Both the position numbers and the translations under genes were made by a program. Source: Microbaculum sp051390635 (GTDB lineage: Bacteria; Pseudomonadota; Alphaproteobacteria; Rhizobiales; Tepidamorphaceae). From it: DNA of 64,000 nt. The stretch covers positions 930,001-994,000 of the forward strand of contig NZ_JBPODT010000001.1 of assembly GCF_051390635.1 (NCBI RefSeq), given 5' to 3'. Below the pieces are notes generated by a model. It ran no database searches, was not told where the DNA came from, and saw only the letters and a list, made by a program, of their open reading frames with translations. Shown here piece after piece: positions 17,008 to 25,669 of the stretch (the stretch's first letter is position 1; every line of letters begins with the position of its first letter).

Positions 17008-17867
17008 CGCCCCAAGAGTATGATTATCTTCGCGATTTCCTTCGCGGTCAGTCCGGCCTCGATCTCTCCGACGACAAGCGCTACCTCGTCGAGGCGCGCC
17101 TCGGCCCAGTCGCCCGGCGGGCCGGTATCGCCGACCTTTCGGCGCTGATCGCGGCCCTCAAGCTCGGCGGCGACATGAAGCTTCGCACGAACGTCGTGGA
17201 GGCAATGACGACCAACGAGTCGTCCTTTTTCCGCGATCGTACGCCCTTCGATCACTTCAAGGACGTCATCGTCCCCCACATGCTCCGGGAACGGGCGACA
17301 AAGCGCGGACTGAAGGTATGGTGCGCCGCCGCCTCGACGGGCCAGGAACCCTATTCGCTGGCGATCGCCAACCGCGAGGATTCCCGCCTACATGCCTGGA
17401 ACCTCGATATCCTGGCGACCGATATCGCCGAGACGGTGATGGATCGCGGCAAGGCCGGCATCTACAGTCAGTTCGAGGTGCAGCGCGGCCTGCCGATACA
17501 GCTTCTGGTGAAGTACTTCACCCAGAAGGGCGACATGTGGGAACTGGATCCGTCGATCCGCCGCATGGTGCGCTGGCAGAAGCAAAACCTGCTCTCGAAC
17601 TTCATGGCCCTCGGTCGTTTCGACGTCGTCTTCTGCCGCAACGTCCTGATCTATTTCGACCGGCCGACGAAAACCGAGGTGCTGTCGCGCCTTGCCGACG
17701 TCCTGGAGCCCGACGGCTACCTGATCCTGGGGGCCGCCGAGACCGTCGTGGGCCTCAGCGACCGGTTCGAGGCGCTGCCGAATTGCCGCGGCCTGTACCG
17801 CCCGCGGCCGAAATCCGCCGCGGTGCCCACAATGCCCGGCCTTCGCGCCGTCGGCCAGGTCGCCTGA
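17004..17867 (+). CDS. cheR: Chemotaxis protein methyltransferase CheR
   Basis: 287 residues. A helical N-terminal domain (DYLRDFLRGQSGLDLSDDKR) leads into the S-adenosylmethionine-binding domain with NESSFFRD, KVWCAAASTGQEPYSLAI and FDVVFCRNVLIYFD. CheR methylates glutamates of chemoreceptors, opposing CheB. It is the last gene of chpT-cheAWYBR; no receptor or cheD gene is present in the window. Its stop codon falls in a 29-bp tandem repeat. Confidence 0.95.
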   Translation: MTPQEYDYLRDFLRGQSGLDLSDDKRYLVEARLGPVARRAGIADLSALIAALKLGGDMKLRTNVVEAMTTNESSFFRDRTPFDHFKDVIVPHMLRERATKRGLKVWCAAASTGQEPYSLAIANREDSRLHAWNLDILATDIAETVMDRGKAGIYSQFEVQRGLPIQLLVKYFTQKGDMWELDPSIRRMVRWQKQNLLSNFMALGRFDVVFCRNVLIYFDRPTKTEVLSRLADVLEPDGYLILGAAETVVGLSDRFEALPNCRGLYRPRPKSAAVPTMPGLRAVGQVA

Positions 17868-17920
17868 ACGCCCGGGCCACTACGCCGGGCCCCTGAACGC
17901 CCGGGCCACTACGCCGGGCC
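17863..17920. repeat. 29-bp perfect tandem repeat spanning the cheR stop codon
   Basis: Two identical 29-bp copies (17863-17891 and 17892-17920) are followed by a decayed third. Each contains GCCCGG and CCGGGC arms flanking ACTACG and can fold into a hairpin, so together they may act as a weak terminator after cheR. Confidence 0.8.
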
Positions 17921-17977
17921 GCTGCGCCGGGTCACCACCTCGGGCAGCCCGACCCGGGCAGTCGGCGGACCCACGTC

Positions 17978-19129
17978 CTACGCCGCGTTGTCGTAGACGC
18001 CCGCTTCGAACCGCTCGTACAGACGTATGAACGCCGGGTCGGCGAAAGGCAGCATCTGCGTCATGATGAGCCCGGCCACGTCCGTCTTCGGATCGAACCA
18101 GAAGTGGCTGTTGAGCACGCCCGCCCAGGACTGGGACCCTGCCCTGCGCATGCCGGGCACGTCCTCTTCCATCCGCATGAAGCCGAAGGAATGCGTCTTT
18201 TCGCGCCCGGGAAAGAACTCGGTATCGGCGGTGACGGGCGGGGCGACCGTCTTCATCAGCCCGACTCGCAGATCGCCGATCTGATTGGCGAGCATGTGAT
18301 CGAGCGCGCCCTCGCTGAGGATCCGCTGGCCGTCGAGTTCGCCGCGGTTCAGGAACATGCGCAGGAAGCGCATGTAGTCCGGCGCCGTCGAATAGAGCGC
18401 GTGCCCCATGCCGTAGAACTCGGGGTTGGCCGGCGGCGACAGCTCGAAGTCGACGAAGCTGCCGTCCTCGCCACGTGCGCGCACGCTCGCGAGCCGGTCC
18501 TTCATCGACGCCGTCACCTCGAAGCCGGTGTCGGGCATCGCCAACGGCCCGAAGATCTCGTCGTGGCAGAACCGGTCGATCGACCGCCCGTCGACCGCTT
18601 CGACGACCTTTCCGAGCCAGTCGATGCCGATGCCGTAGTCCCAGCGCTCTCCCGGATCGAACGCCAGCGGATAGTGGAGCGAGGCGTTGAGCCCCGAGAT
18701 GATGGTCGGGTGCCCCGCGATCTCCATGTAGGACGGGATCATCGAGTTCCAGAACTCGTAGACGAAGCCGGACGTGTGCGTGGCCAGACGCCGGACCGTG
18801 GCCTTCGTCCTGGGCGCGCGCAGGATCGGCTTCCCGCCCTCGATGCCCTCGAGCACCTGGATCTTCGAGAAGTCCGGCAGGACCGCCTCGACCTCGGTGT
18901 CCATACTCAGCTTGCCGCGGTCGATCAGGATCATCGCCGCCGTCGACCCGATCGCTTTGGTCATCGAGAAGATGCGGAAGACCGTGTCGGTCGTCGCGTC
19001 GGCGCCGGGTGCGCGCTGCCCCGCCGCGCCGGACCAGGTCATCCCGTCCGAATTGCCGGCCATCGCGACCAGGAACGGCGCTTCGCGGTCGGCGACCGCC
19101 TTTTCCAACAATGCATCGAGATCGGTCAT
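17978..19129 (-). CDS. Serine hydrolase of the beta-lactamase / family VIII esterase fold
   Basis: 383 residues. The nucleophile motif SxxK is seen as SMTK (residues ~54-57, FRIFSMTKAIGST), with a YGIG segment in the place of the class C YxN motif and a conserved HTSGF. No signal peptide is apparent, which favours a cytoplasmic esterase-like enzyme over a secreted beta-lactamase; the substrate is unknown. The ATG at 19129 follows a G-rich ribosome-binding region. It sits between cheR and ctrA in opposite orientation to the che genes and has no evident link to them. Confidence 0.85.
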   Translation of the reverse strand: MTDLDALLEKAVADREAPFLVAMAGNSDGMTWSGAAGQRAPGADATTDTVFRIFSMTKAIGSTAAMILIDRGKLSMDTEVEAVLPDFSKIQVLEGIEGGKPILRAPRTKATVRRLATHTSGFVYEFWNSMIPSYMEIAGHPTIISGLNASLHYPLAFDPGERWDYGIGIDWLGKVVEAVDGRSIDRFCHDEIFGPLAMPDTGFEVTASMKDRLASVRARGEDGSFVDFELSPPANPEFYGMGHALYSTAPDYMRFLRMFLNRGELDGQRILSEGALDHMLANQIGDLRVGLMKTVAPPVTADTEFFPGREKTHSFGFMRMEEDVPGMRRAGSQSWAGVLNSHFWFDPKTDVAGLIMTQMLPFADPAFIRLYERFEAGVYDNAA

Positions 19130-19208
19130 CGCAGGTCCCCCCTTTTTTGATCTTTAGGGGGACAGCCTGACACACGGGCGCGGATCCGGAAAGTGGCGGC
19201 GCGCGGTC

Positions 19209-19243
19209 AAAAAAAAGCCCCGTCGGACCGACGAGGCTCTTTT
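19209..19243 (-). terminator. Intrinsic terminator of ctrA
   Basis: The hairpin GCCCCGTCGG/CCGACGAGGC (one mismatch) has eight A on its left flank, which read as a T-run on the minus strand just downstream of the ctrA stop. A shorter T-rich flank on the right means it could also work on the plus strand. Confidence 0.82.
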
Positions 19244-19265
19244 CTGTTGCCTTGAGATAGTTCGG

Positions 19266-19964
19266 TCAGGCGGAAACGGCGGCGTCCGTATCCGGATCGC
19301 GAAGAACGTAACCGCGGCCCCACACGGTTTCGATGTAGTTCTTGCCGCCCGTGGCCGCCGACAGCTTCTTGCGAAGCTTGCAGATGAACACGTCGATGAT
19401 CTTCAGCTCCGGCTCGTCCATGCCGCCGTAGAGATGATTGAGGAACATCTCCTTGGTCAGCGTCGTGCCCTTGCGCAGCGAGAGCAGCTCGAGCATCTGG
19501 TATTCCTTGCCGGTCAGGTGCACCCGCTGGCCGTTGACCTCCACCGTCTTGGTGTCGAGGTTGACCTTCAGGTCGCCGGTCTCGATGACCGATTCCGCAT
19601 GGCCCTTGGAACGGCGGACGATCGCGTGGATGCGCGCCACCAATTCGTCCTTGTGGAACGGCTTGGTGAGGTAGTCATCGGCGCCGAAGCCGAGGCCGCG
19701 CACCTTATCCTCGATGCCGGCAAGACCCGACAGGATCAGGATCGGCGTCTTGACCTTCGACAGCCGCAGCGTCTTGAGCACCTCGTAACCGCTCATGTCG
19801 GGCAGATTCAGATCAAGCAGAATGATGTCGTAGTCGTAAAGCTTGCCGAGATCGATCCCTTCCTCGCCGAGATCGGTCGTATAGACGTTAAAGCTCTCCG
19901 ACTTCAGCATCAGCTCGATGCTTTGCGCCGTCGCGCTATCGTCCTCGATCAGCAGAACTCGCAT
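19266..19964 (-). CDS. ctrA: Cell-cycle response regulator CtrA
   Basis: 232 residues of the OmpR/PhoB type. The receiver domain has phospho-acceptor D51 (IILLDLNLPDMSGYEVL) and the KPFHKDEL segment. The C-terminal winged helix includes YQMLELLSLRKGTTLTKEMF and DVFICKLRKKL, the near-invariant CtrA DNA-recognition region. CtrA is phosphorylated by ChpT and controls replication initiation, division and flagellar and chemotaxis genes by binding TTAA-N7-TTAA sites. The ATG at 19964 follows AAGGA. The gene is divergent from fliI. Confidence 0.97.
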   Translation of the reverse strand: MRVLLIEDDSATAQSIELMLKSESFNVYTTDLGEEGIDLGKLYDYDIILLDLNLPDMSGYEVLKTLRLSKVKTPILILSGLAGIEDKVRGLGFGADDYLTKPFHKDELVARIHAIVRRSKGHAESVIETGDLKVNLDTKTVEVNGQRVHLTGKEYQMLELLSLRKGTTLTKEMFLNHLYGGMDEPELKIIDVFICKLRKKLSAATGGKNYIETVWGRGYVLRDPDTDAAVSA

Positions 19965-20349
19965 GCCAGTTCCTTTCCGCATGCCTTTCTAGGCTGGTGC
20001 CCGCTCGCAATGCGCGGCCGTTAGTTGGGGAGCCCTTCTGGATCCCGCGAATCGCTACGTTAGGCCCCAATGGTTAACAAAACCTCTTTTCCGTCAACCG
20101 GACTTTTAACGATTCGGGGTTCTGATTTGCTCCAGTGCGTTGAGAATCCGATGAAAATCGCCATCATCATTCTTAACATTTTAGATTAAGAGAACTCATT
20201 AACCGATTCTTGTGACTCACCCGCAGGCCCTTCTGCGGGGTACGCCCTGTTGGTTTACGAGCCCTTAAGAGGTTGTCGGAAATTATTGACGAGAGGCGTA
20301 AACGAATCGTTACACCGCGCGGTGGGGAAAAGAAGCTGGGGAAACTGAA
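19965..20349 (-). promoter_or_regulatory. ctrA/fliI divergent control region with six GANTC sites
   Basis: No gene is seen in these 385 bp. By eye, GANTC (the CcrM methylation site) occurs at 20049, 20111, 20144, 20205, 20214 and 20304. Three TTAA motifs at 20173, 20186 and 20199 are spaced 13 bp apart (N9 gaps). A perfect 7-bp hairpin, CCCGCAG/CTGCGGG, lies at 20220-20239. In Caulobacter crescentus a ctrA promoter is controlled by GANTC methylation and by CtrA itself; equivalent control here is inference. Confidence 0.6.
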
Positions 20350-21714
20350 TTGAAGGCGCTGATCGAACAGATCGCTTCCCTGCCGACCGCTGAAACCTTC
20401 GGGCGCGTGGCGGCGGTGCAGGGGTTGCTGCTTGAGGTCGCCGGGCCGGTGCAGGCCATGCGGATAGGCTCGCGCGTCGACATAGCTGACGCAGCGGCAG
20501 GCGATATTAGTTGCGAGGTCGTCGGCTTCAAGAACGACCACGCGATATGTATGCCATTTCGGCACATCGACGGTGTGCGCATGGGCTGCAAGGCCGTCGT
20601 CGCCAGCCAGGACCAGAGCGTGCGCCCGACGCCAGCCTGGCTCGGCAGGGTGCTGAATGCCTTTGGCGAGCCGATCGACGGCAAGGGCCCGCTGCCGCAG
20701 GGCGCCGATGCGCGGCCGCTTCGCGCCCCACCGCCTCCCGCGCAACTGAGATCGCGTGTCGGCGAGCCGATCGACCTGGGCATTCGCGCCCTCAACACCT
20801 TCCTGACCTGCTGCCGCGGCCAACGCATGGGCATTTTCGCCGGGTCCGGCGTCGGCAAGTCGGTTCTGTTCTCGATGCTTGCGCGCAATACCGGTGCCGA
20901 CGTCACCATTATCGGCCTGATCGGCGAACGCGGCCGCGAGGTGCAGGAATTCATCGAGGACGACCTGGGTCCCGAGGGCCTGAAGAACGCCATCGTCGTG
21001 GTCGCCACCTCCGACGAGACCGCGCTCATGCGCCGTCAGGCAGCCTGGCTGACCATGACGCTCGCCGAATACTTCCGCGACCGGGGCGCCGACGCCCTGT
21101 GTCTCATAGATTCACTCACCCGTTTCGCAATGGCACAACGCGAGGTCGGCCTGGCCGGCGGCGAGCCGCCGACGGCGAAAGGATACACGCCGACGGTATT
21201 TTCCGAGCTGCCCCGCCTGCTGGAGCGCGCCGGACCGGGCATCGGCAAGGGGTCCATCACGGGCCTTTTCACCGTTCTCGTCGAAGGTGACGACCACAAT
21301 GAACCGGTTTCGGACGCCGTTCGCGCCATCGTCGACGGCCACGTCGTCATGGAGCGTTCCATCGCCGAACGCGGCCGTTTTCCGGCGATAAGCATTTTGA
21401 AATCCGTTTCGCGGACAATGCCCGGATCGGCCGATCCCGAGTATCGGCCGGTTATCCGAAAGGCCCGGGAATTGATGGCGACCTATACGGATATGGAAGA
21501 GTTGATCCGGCTCGGCGCCTATCGACGAGGTTCTAGCAGGGACGTCGACGAGGCGATCGACCGACACGCGGACTTGGAAGCCTTTCTCGCCCAGGAGAAG
21601 GACGAAACGAGTTCGATCCGGGACGGTTATGACCAACTGGCACGGATCGTGATTGGTAGCGGCGAGGAAGCCCCTCAGGAACGTGGAGCACTGACCGATG
21701 AAGTCTCGCGATAG
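20350..21714 (+). CDS. fliI: Flagellum-specific export ATPase FliI
   Basis: 454 residues, F1-ATPase beta-like. Walker A is FAGSGVGKSVLFSM (~175-190), and IGLIGERGREVQEF, LCLIDSLTRFAMAQREVGLA-type sequence and GEPPTAKGYTP are typical of FliI. It powers secretion of flagellar subunits through the type III export gate. The start is TTG, preceded by GGGGAAACTGAA. It is divergent from ctrA and overlaps fliJ by 17 bp. Confidence 0.95.
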   Translation: MKALIEQIASLPTAETFGRVAAVQGLLLEVAGPVQAMRIGSRVDIADAAAGDISCEVVGFKNDHAICMPFRHIDGVRMGCKAVVASQDQSVRPTPAWLGRVLNAFGEPIDGKGPLPQGADARPLRAPPPPAQLRSRVGEPIDLGIRALNTFLTCCRGQRMGIFAGSGVGKSVLFSMLARNTGADVTIIGLIGERGREVQEFIEDDLGPEGLKNAIVVVATSDETALMRRQAAWLTMTLAEYFRDRGADALCLIDSLTRFAMAQREVGLAGGEPPTAKGYTPTVFSELPRLLERAGPGIGKGSITGLFTVLVEGDDHNEPVSDAVRAIVDGHVVMERSIAERGRFPAISILKSVSRTMPGSADPEYRPVIRKARELMATYTDMEELIRLGAYRRGSSRDVDEAIDRHADLEAFLAQEKDETSSIRDGYDQLARIVIGSGEEAPQERGALTDEVSR

Positions 21715-22111
21715 CCTTATCCGCCTAAAGCGGTTCCAGGTTGACGACAAGCGTCGCCAGGTGACCCAGATTGAAACAATGATTGCCGATTTCGAACGGA
21801 TGGCGGACGAACTCGACCGCCAGATCGTCGAAGAGGAACAGCGGGTCGGCGTCACCGATATCACGCATTTCGCCTATCCGACCTTCGCCAAGGCCGCCAT
21901 GCAGCGCCGCGACAATCTCAAGGGGTCCGTCGACGGCCTGAAGGAGCAGCTCGCCAGCGCCCAGGGCCAGCTTGCCGAGGCGTTCGAGGAGCTGAAGAAG
22001 GTGGAAATGCTCGAGGAGCGCAACGTGGAGCGGGAGCGCCACAGCGAAAACCAGCGCTCACAGGCCGAGATGGATGCCATCGGCCTGGCAATGCACCTGC
22101 GCGCCGGCTGA
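21698..22111 (+). CDS. fliJ: Flagellar export chaperone FliJ
   Basis: 137 residues, almost wholly alpha-helical coiled coil rich in Arg, Glu and Gln, starting MKSRDSLIRLKRFQVDDKRR. FliJ binds the FliI ring and the export gate component FlhA and is poorly conserved in sequence. The call rests on its length, the coiled coil and its overlap with the end of fliI. Confidence 0.88.
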   Translation: MKSRDSLIRLKRFQVDDKRRQVTQIETMIADFERMADELDRQIVEEEQRVGVTDITHFAYPTFAKAAMQRRDNLKGSVDGLKEQLASAQGQLAEAFEELKKVEMLEERNVERERHSENQRSQAEMDAIGLAMHLRAG

Positions 22112-22130
22112 CATCGCGCGACCCGCGCGA

Positions 22131-22889
22131 CTACCGCCCGTCGGAGACGACCGGGCCAACCTTGAACGCCGACAGCCGCTCGTAGATCGGACGCGCGGCG
22201 TCGGCGATCCTTCTCAGAGGATCGGGCAGGTCGGTCACGTCCTTGCCCGGCTGCCCGAAGCCGGTGGAGGCATTGACGGCCTCGTACCAGTGGGCGCCCC
22301 ACACGCCGTCGCTGTCGCGCGGACCGGCCGGCCAGCCCAGCATCGCGTGGCTGAACGGAATGCCGATCGCCGCGCACAACGCCGCCAGCGTCCCCGCCGG
22401 GTTCTCCAGGACGTCGCGCGCCTCGATGACCGGCGGCGCCGCGCCCAGCGCATCCGCCACGCGGTCGAACAGCGCGCCCTGCTGCATGAAGCCTATGTCT
22501 TCGAGCGTCACCGCCTCGCGCTTTCGCACGTAGGATCCGAGAACGTTGTCGGGCCGGCGGATCAAAAAGGCGTTCGTCACCCGATCCATCCAGTCGCGGC
22601 CGATCTCCGGGATCATGTGGTGGGTCATGTGCTTCTGATAGAACACCGAAACACCGTCCGGCAACGGTCCGACCAGGCCGTCGGCCACCTTGCGCCAGTC
22701 CGTTTCGCCGGCGGCGATCACCGCGTCGCGCATCGGATGGTCGATGCCGGTAAGTGCGAGATAGGCCGCGTAGAACGGCTCGTCGACGACGACGGTATCC
22801 GGCCTGTTCTCGAAGGCGCGCATCATTGCCGTCGAGATATTCCGCGGCCCCGACCACATGGCGATCCTGACCGGCTCCGCGTTCGTCAT
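22131..22889 (-). CDS. Sulfotransferase-like P-loop protein
   Basis: 252 residues. The N-terminal motif IAMWSGPRNISTAMMRAFE resembles the phosphosulfate-binding loop of sulfotransferases. Later segments are NAFLIRRPDNVLGSYVRKRE and a C-terminal ANAST-type stretch around the 3'-phosphate region. Bacterial relatives of this branch are poorly characterised and the acceptor is unknown. The ATG at 22889 follows GGAGG. It faces fliJ tail to tail. Confidence 0.8.
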   Translation of the reverse strand: MTNAEPVRIAMWSGPRNISTAMMRAFENRPDTVVVDEPFYAAYLALTGIDHPMRDAVIAAGETDWRKVADGLVGPLPDGVSVFYQKHMTHHMIPEIGRDWMDRVTNAFLIRRPDNVLGSYVRKREAVTLEDIGFMQQGALFDRVADALGAAPPVIEARDVLENPAGTLAALCAAIGIPFSHAMLGWPAGPRDSDGVWGAHWYEAVNASTGFGQPGKDVTDLPDPLRRIADAARPIYERLSAFKVGPVVSDGR

Positions 22890-23021
22890 GCCCCCTCCTC
22901 CGGAAAATTCTCGTAGTGAATTGATGTCACCTTGGCTTCCCGCGCTGTCGCCTGCAACTATATCGACGCGCTATGCCGTCACGCGATGCCGTCCCAGGGC
23001 GGTGGAAAAGGTCAGGTGCCG

Positions 23022-23591
23022 ATGTCCGAAATCAATTCCCTGATGCCGCGCCAGCCGGTGCCCGAGCTTGCGGTGGATCTCGCCGAGGGCGGCACATGGC
23101 GTCTCGCCGACCAGACGCCGAAGACCTTCACGATGATCGTGTTCTACCGCGGCCTGCATTGCCCGATCTGCAGCCGCCAGCTGCGCGAGATCGAGGAGCT
23201 GCTGGAGGAGTTCCAGGAGCGCGGCATCGAACCGATCGCCATTTCCTCGGATACGCGCGAGGCCGCCGAGAAGACTAAGGACGACTGGATGCTCGACGAC
23301 CTGACCGTCGGCTATGGCCTGGATTTCGCCACCGCCCGCAGGTGGGGGCTCTATATATCCGAAGGCGTGCCCAAGCCGCCGCCGAGCCTGCCGGAGCCGG
23401 CGCTGTTCACCGAGCCCGGGCTGTTCCTGGTGCGCCCCGACGGCACCCTCTACTTCGCGTCGGTGCAGACCATGCCCTTCGCCCGGCCTTCGATGCAGGC
23501 GGTGCTGGCCGGCATCGATTTCGTGCTGGCCAAGGACTACCCCGCCCGCGGCGAGGTGGTGAGCTGGGAAAAAGCGCTGGCGGCGGAATAG
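23022..23591 (+). CDS. Peroxiredoxin-like (AhpC/TSA) family protein
   Basis: 189 residues of thioredoxin-fold type. A CPIC pair (C47, C50) sits in FYRGLHCPICSRQLREIEEL, followed by AISSDTREAAEKTK and a LFLVRPDGTLYFASVQTMPF strand region. The CxxC differs from the classic peroxiredoxin site and is found in a subgroup whose activity is not firmly known. The ATG at 23022 is preferred over upstream frames, which read as non-coding. It is divergent from the sulfotransferase-like gene. Confidence 0.85.
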   Translation: MSEINSLMPRQPVPELAVDLAEGGTWRLADQTPKTFTMIVFYRGLHCPICSRQLREIEELLEEFQERGIEPIAISSDTREAAEKTKDDWMLDDLTVGYGLDFATARRWGLYISEGVPKPPPSLPEPALFTEPGLFLVRPDGTLYFASVQTMPFARPSMQAVLAGIDFVLAKDYPARGEVVSWEKALAAE

Positions 23592-23615
23592 GCCCCGCCG
23601 CCGGCATTTCCGTCT

Positions 23616-25046
23616 CTACCGGACGATCACGTTCCTGAACTGCCAGGGATCCTCCGCGTCGATATCCTCGGGGAACAGTTCGCCGCGGTCGACCAGCGGG
23701 TTCCAGTCCGTGTAGTAGCCCTTGACCGGACCGAGATAGGGACGCTGGATCTCGAGGCAGCGCCGGTAATCCATCTCGTCGGCCTCGACCACCGCCTCGC
23801 GCGGGTTCTCCAGCGCCCAAATCATGCCAGCGAGCACCGCCGACGTAACCTGAAGGCCGGTCGCGTTCTGGTACGGCGCGAGCGTGCGCGTCTCCTCGAT
23901 GGAGAGCTGCGACCCGTACCAGTAGGCGTTCTTGGAATGGCCGTAGAGAAGTACGCCAAGCTCGTCGATGCCGTCGACGATGTCCTTTTCGTCGAGGATC
24001 ACCCAGTCCGTCTGGGCCTGCCACTGGCGGCCGGCCATCTCGTTCAGCGACAGCACCGCGTCGTTGCAGGGATGGTAGGCGTAGTGGCAGGTCGGCCGGT
24101 AGACCGCCTCGCCGTCCTCGCGGACCGTGAAGTAATCGGCGATCGTGATCGACTCGTTGTGGGTGATCAGGAAGCCGTGCTGGGCCTTCGCCGTCGGCGT
24201 CCAGCTGCGCACCTTGGTGCCAGCCCCGGGCCTCATCAGATAGATCGCCGAGCCGCATCCATAGTCATGCGTGCGCCCGTCCGGCGGCAGTGCCTTCTCG
24301 TGCGTGCCCCAGCCGAGTTCGGCCGGCTGCACGCCCTCGGCGATGAAGCCCTCGACCGACCAGGTGTTGACGAACACCTCGAACGGCCGCGGATCACGGG
24401 CACGCTGGGTGTCGCGCTCGGCGATGTGGATGCCCTTGACGCCGAGCCGGCGGGCGAGCTTGCCCCACTCCTCCCGGCTCTCCGGATGCTCGTAGGCGAC
24501 ACCGAGATCGTCGGCGAGGTTGACCATCGCCTGTTTGACCAGCCACGACACCATGCCCGGATTGGCGCCCGAGCAGGAGATCGCCGTGGAGCCGGACGGC
24601 TTGCGCCGCTTCAGCTCGAGGACGGATTCGCGCAGGGCGTAGTTCGAGCGCTGCGAAACGCTGAGGCTCGAATCCGTGTAGTAGCCGAGCCACGGCTCGG
24701 CAACCGTATCGACATAGAGGCAGTCGAGCTCGATGCAGAGCTCCATGATCGCCACGCTCGACACGTCGACGGACAGGTTGACGCAGAATCCCTTGCGGCC
24801 GCCGGCGGTCAGCAGCGGTGTCAGCACCTCGCGGTAGGTCTCCCGCGTGATCGCCTCCTGCAGGAAACGCACGCCGTTCTCCTCGGCGATGTGCCGGTGC
24901 GCGTCGCTCGGATCGACGATCACCATGTCCGCCCTGTCGAACGCGATGTGCCTCAGGATCAGCGGCAATGTGCCGGTGCCGATCGAGCCGAAGCCGATCA
25001 TCACGATCGGCCCGTCGAATGTCGCGTGGGTCTTCCAGTCTGCCAT
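23616..25046 (-). CDS. hss: Homospermidine synthase
   Basis: 476 residues. The N-terminal NAD-binding Rossmann motif VMIGFGSIGTGTLPLILRH and the block CSGANPGMVSWLVKQ identify bacterial homospermidine synthase, which makes symmetric homospermidine from two putrescine units (or putrescine plus spermidine). It is the last gene of odc-GNAT-hss, so ornithine decarboxylase would supply its putrescine. Homospermidine is a common polyamine of alphaproteobacteria. Confidence 0.95.
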   Translation of the reverse strand: MADWKTHATFDGPIVMIGFGSIGTGTLPLILRHIAFDRADMVIVDPSDAHRHIAEENGVRFLQEAITRETYREVLTPLLTAGGRKGFCVNLSVDVSSVAIMELCIELDCLYVDTVAEPWLGYYTDSSLSVSQRSNYALRESVLELKRRKPSGSTAISCSGANPGMVSWLVKQAMVNLADDLGVAYEHPESREEWGKLARRLGVKGIHIAERDTQRARDPRPFEVFVNTWSVEGFIAEGVQPAELGWGTHEKALPPDGRTHDYGCGSAIYLMRPGAGTKVRSWTPTAKAQHGFLITHNESITIADYFTVREDGEAVYRPTCHYAYHPCNDAVLSLNEMAGRQWQAQTDWVILDEKDIVDGIDELGVLLYGHSKNAYWYGSQLSIEETRTLAPYQNATGLQVTSAVLAGMIWALENPREAVVEADEMDYRRCLEIQRPYLGPVKGYYTDWNPLVDRGELFPEDIDAEDPWQFRNVIVR

Positions 25047-25101
25047 TCTCTGTCAAATCCTTCCGTCTCGTGGGGCGGTCCGGGCCTTCGTCCCCCGGAT
25101 G

Positions 25102-25659
25102 TCAGTACGAATAGGCCGCGACCGCCCGGTCCATGTCCGCAAGCGGCGCCGCCCGCGCGGACGGCACGGGCGTGCCCGTGCCGCGTACGAGCCCCATCGC
25201 CCCGGCGAGCGCGCCCGGCACCAGTTCGAGGCCGAGGAACCGGTCGGGATCGACCGGGCCCGGCAGCGACAGGTCGAGCGTCAGGTCGCGACGGAAGTCG
25301 AAGCGGCCGTAGTAGGGAGCATCGCCCACAAGGATGACGGCACCGTGGCCGTCGGCATGGGCGCGCTTTAGGCTCGTTTCCACGAGCGCTGCGCCGATGC
25401 CCCGGCTGCGCAGGTCCGGATGCACCGCCACCGGCCCAAGCAGAAGCGCGGGAACATTGCCGGCCTCCACGTGCCACAGCCGGATCGTGCCGACCAGCCG
25501 CTGTCGCTCCATCGCGACGAGCGACAGCCCCTCGGCCGCGCCGCGTCCCTCGCGCAGGCGCTCGGCGGTCTTCATGTGCCGCCGCGCGCCGAATGCGTCG
25601 TCCAGCAGGGTCTCGATGGCCGGCGCGTCTTCCGGCCTTTCGGAAACGACCGTGATCAT
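25102..25659 (-). CDS. GNAT-family N-acetyltransferase
   Basis: 185 residues. The acetyl-CoA-binding motif A is readable as LGPVAVHPDLRSRGIGAALV, followed by VILVGDAPYYGRFDF, a pattern found in YhbS-like acetyltransferases. The ATG at 25659 follows GGAGGG. It lies between ornithine decarboxylase (10 bp gap) and homospermidine synthase (55 bp gap) on the same strand. The operon position suggests a polyamine or a precursor as substrate, but this is inference. Confidence 0.88.
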   Translation of the reverse strand: MITVVSERPEDAPAIETLLDDAFGARRHMKTAERLREGRGAAEGLSLVAMERQRLVGTIRLWHVEAGNVPALLLGPVAVHPDLRSRGIGAALVETSLKRAHADGHGAVILVGDAPYYGRFDFRRDLTLDLSLPGPVDPDRFLGLELVPGALAGAMGLVRGTGTPVPSARAAPLADMDRAVAAYSY

Positions 25660-25669
25660 CGTTCCCTCC

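Noticed and set aside
17978..19129. Class C beta-lactamase giving drug resistance
   Set aside because: No signal peptide and an altered YxN motif (YGIG) make an esterase-like enzyme more likely.
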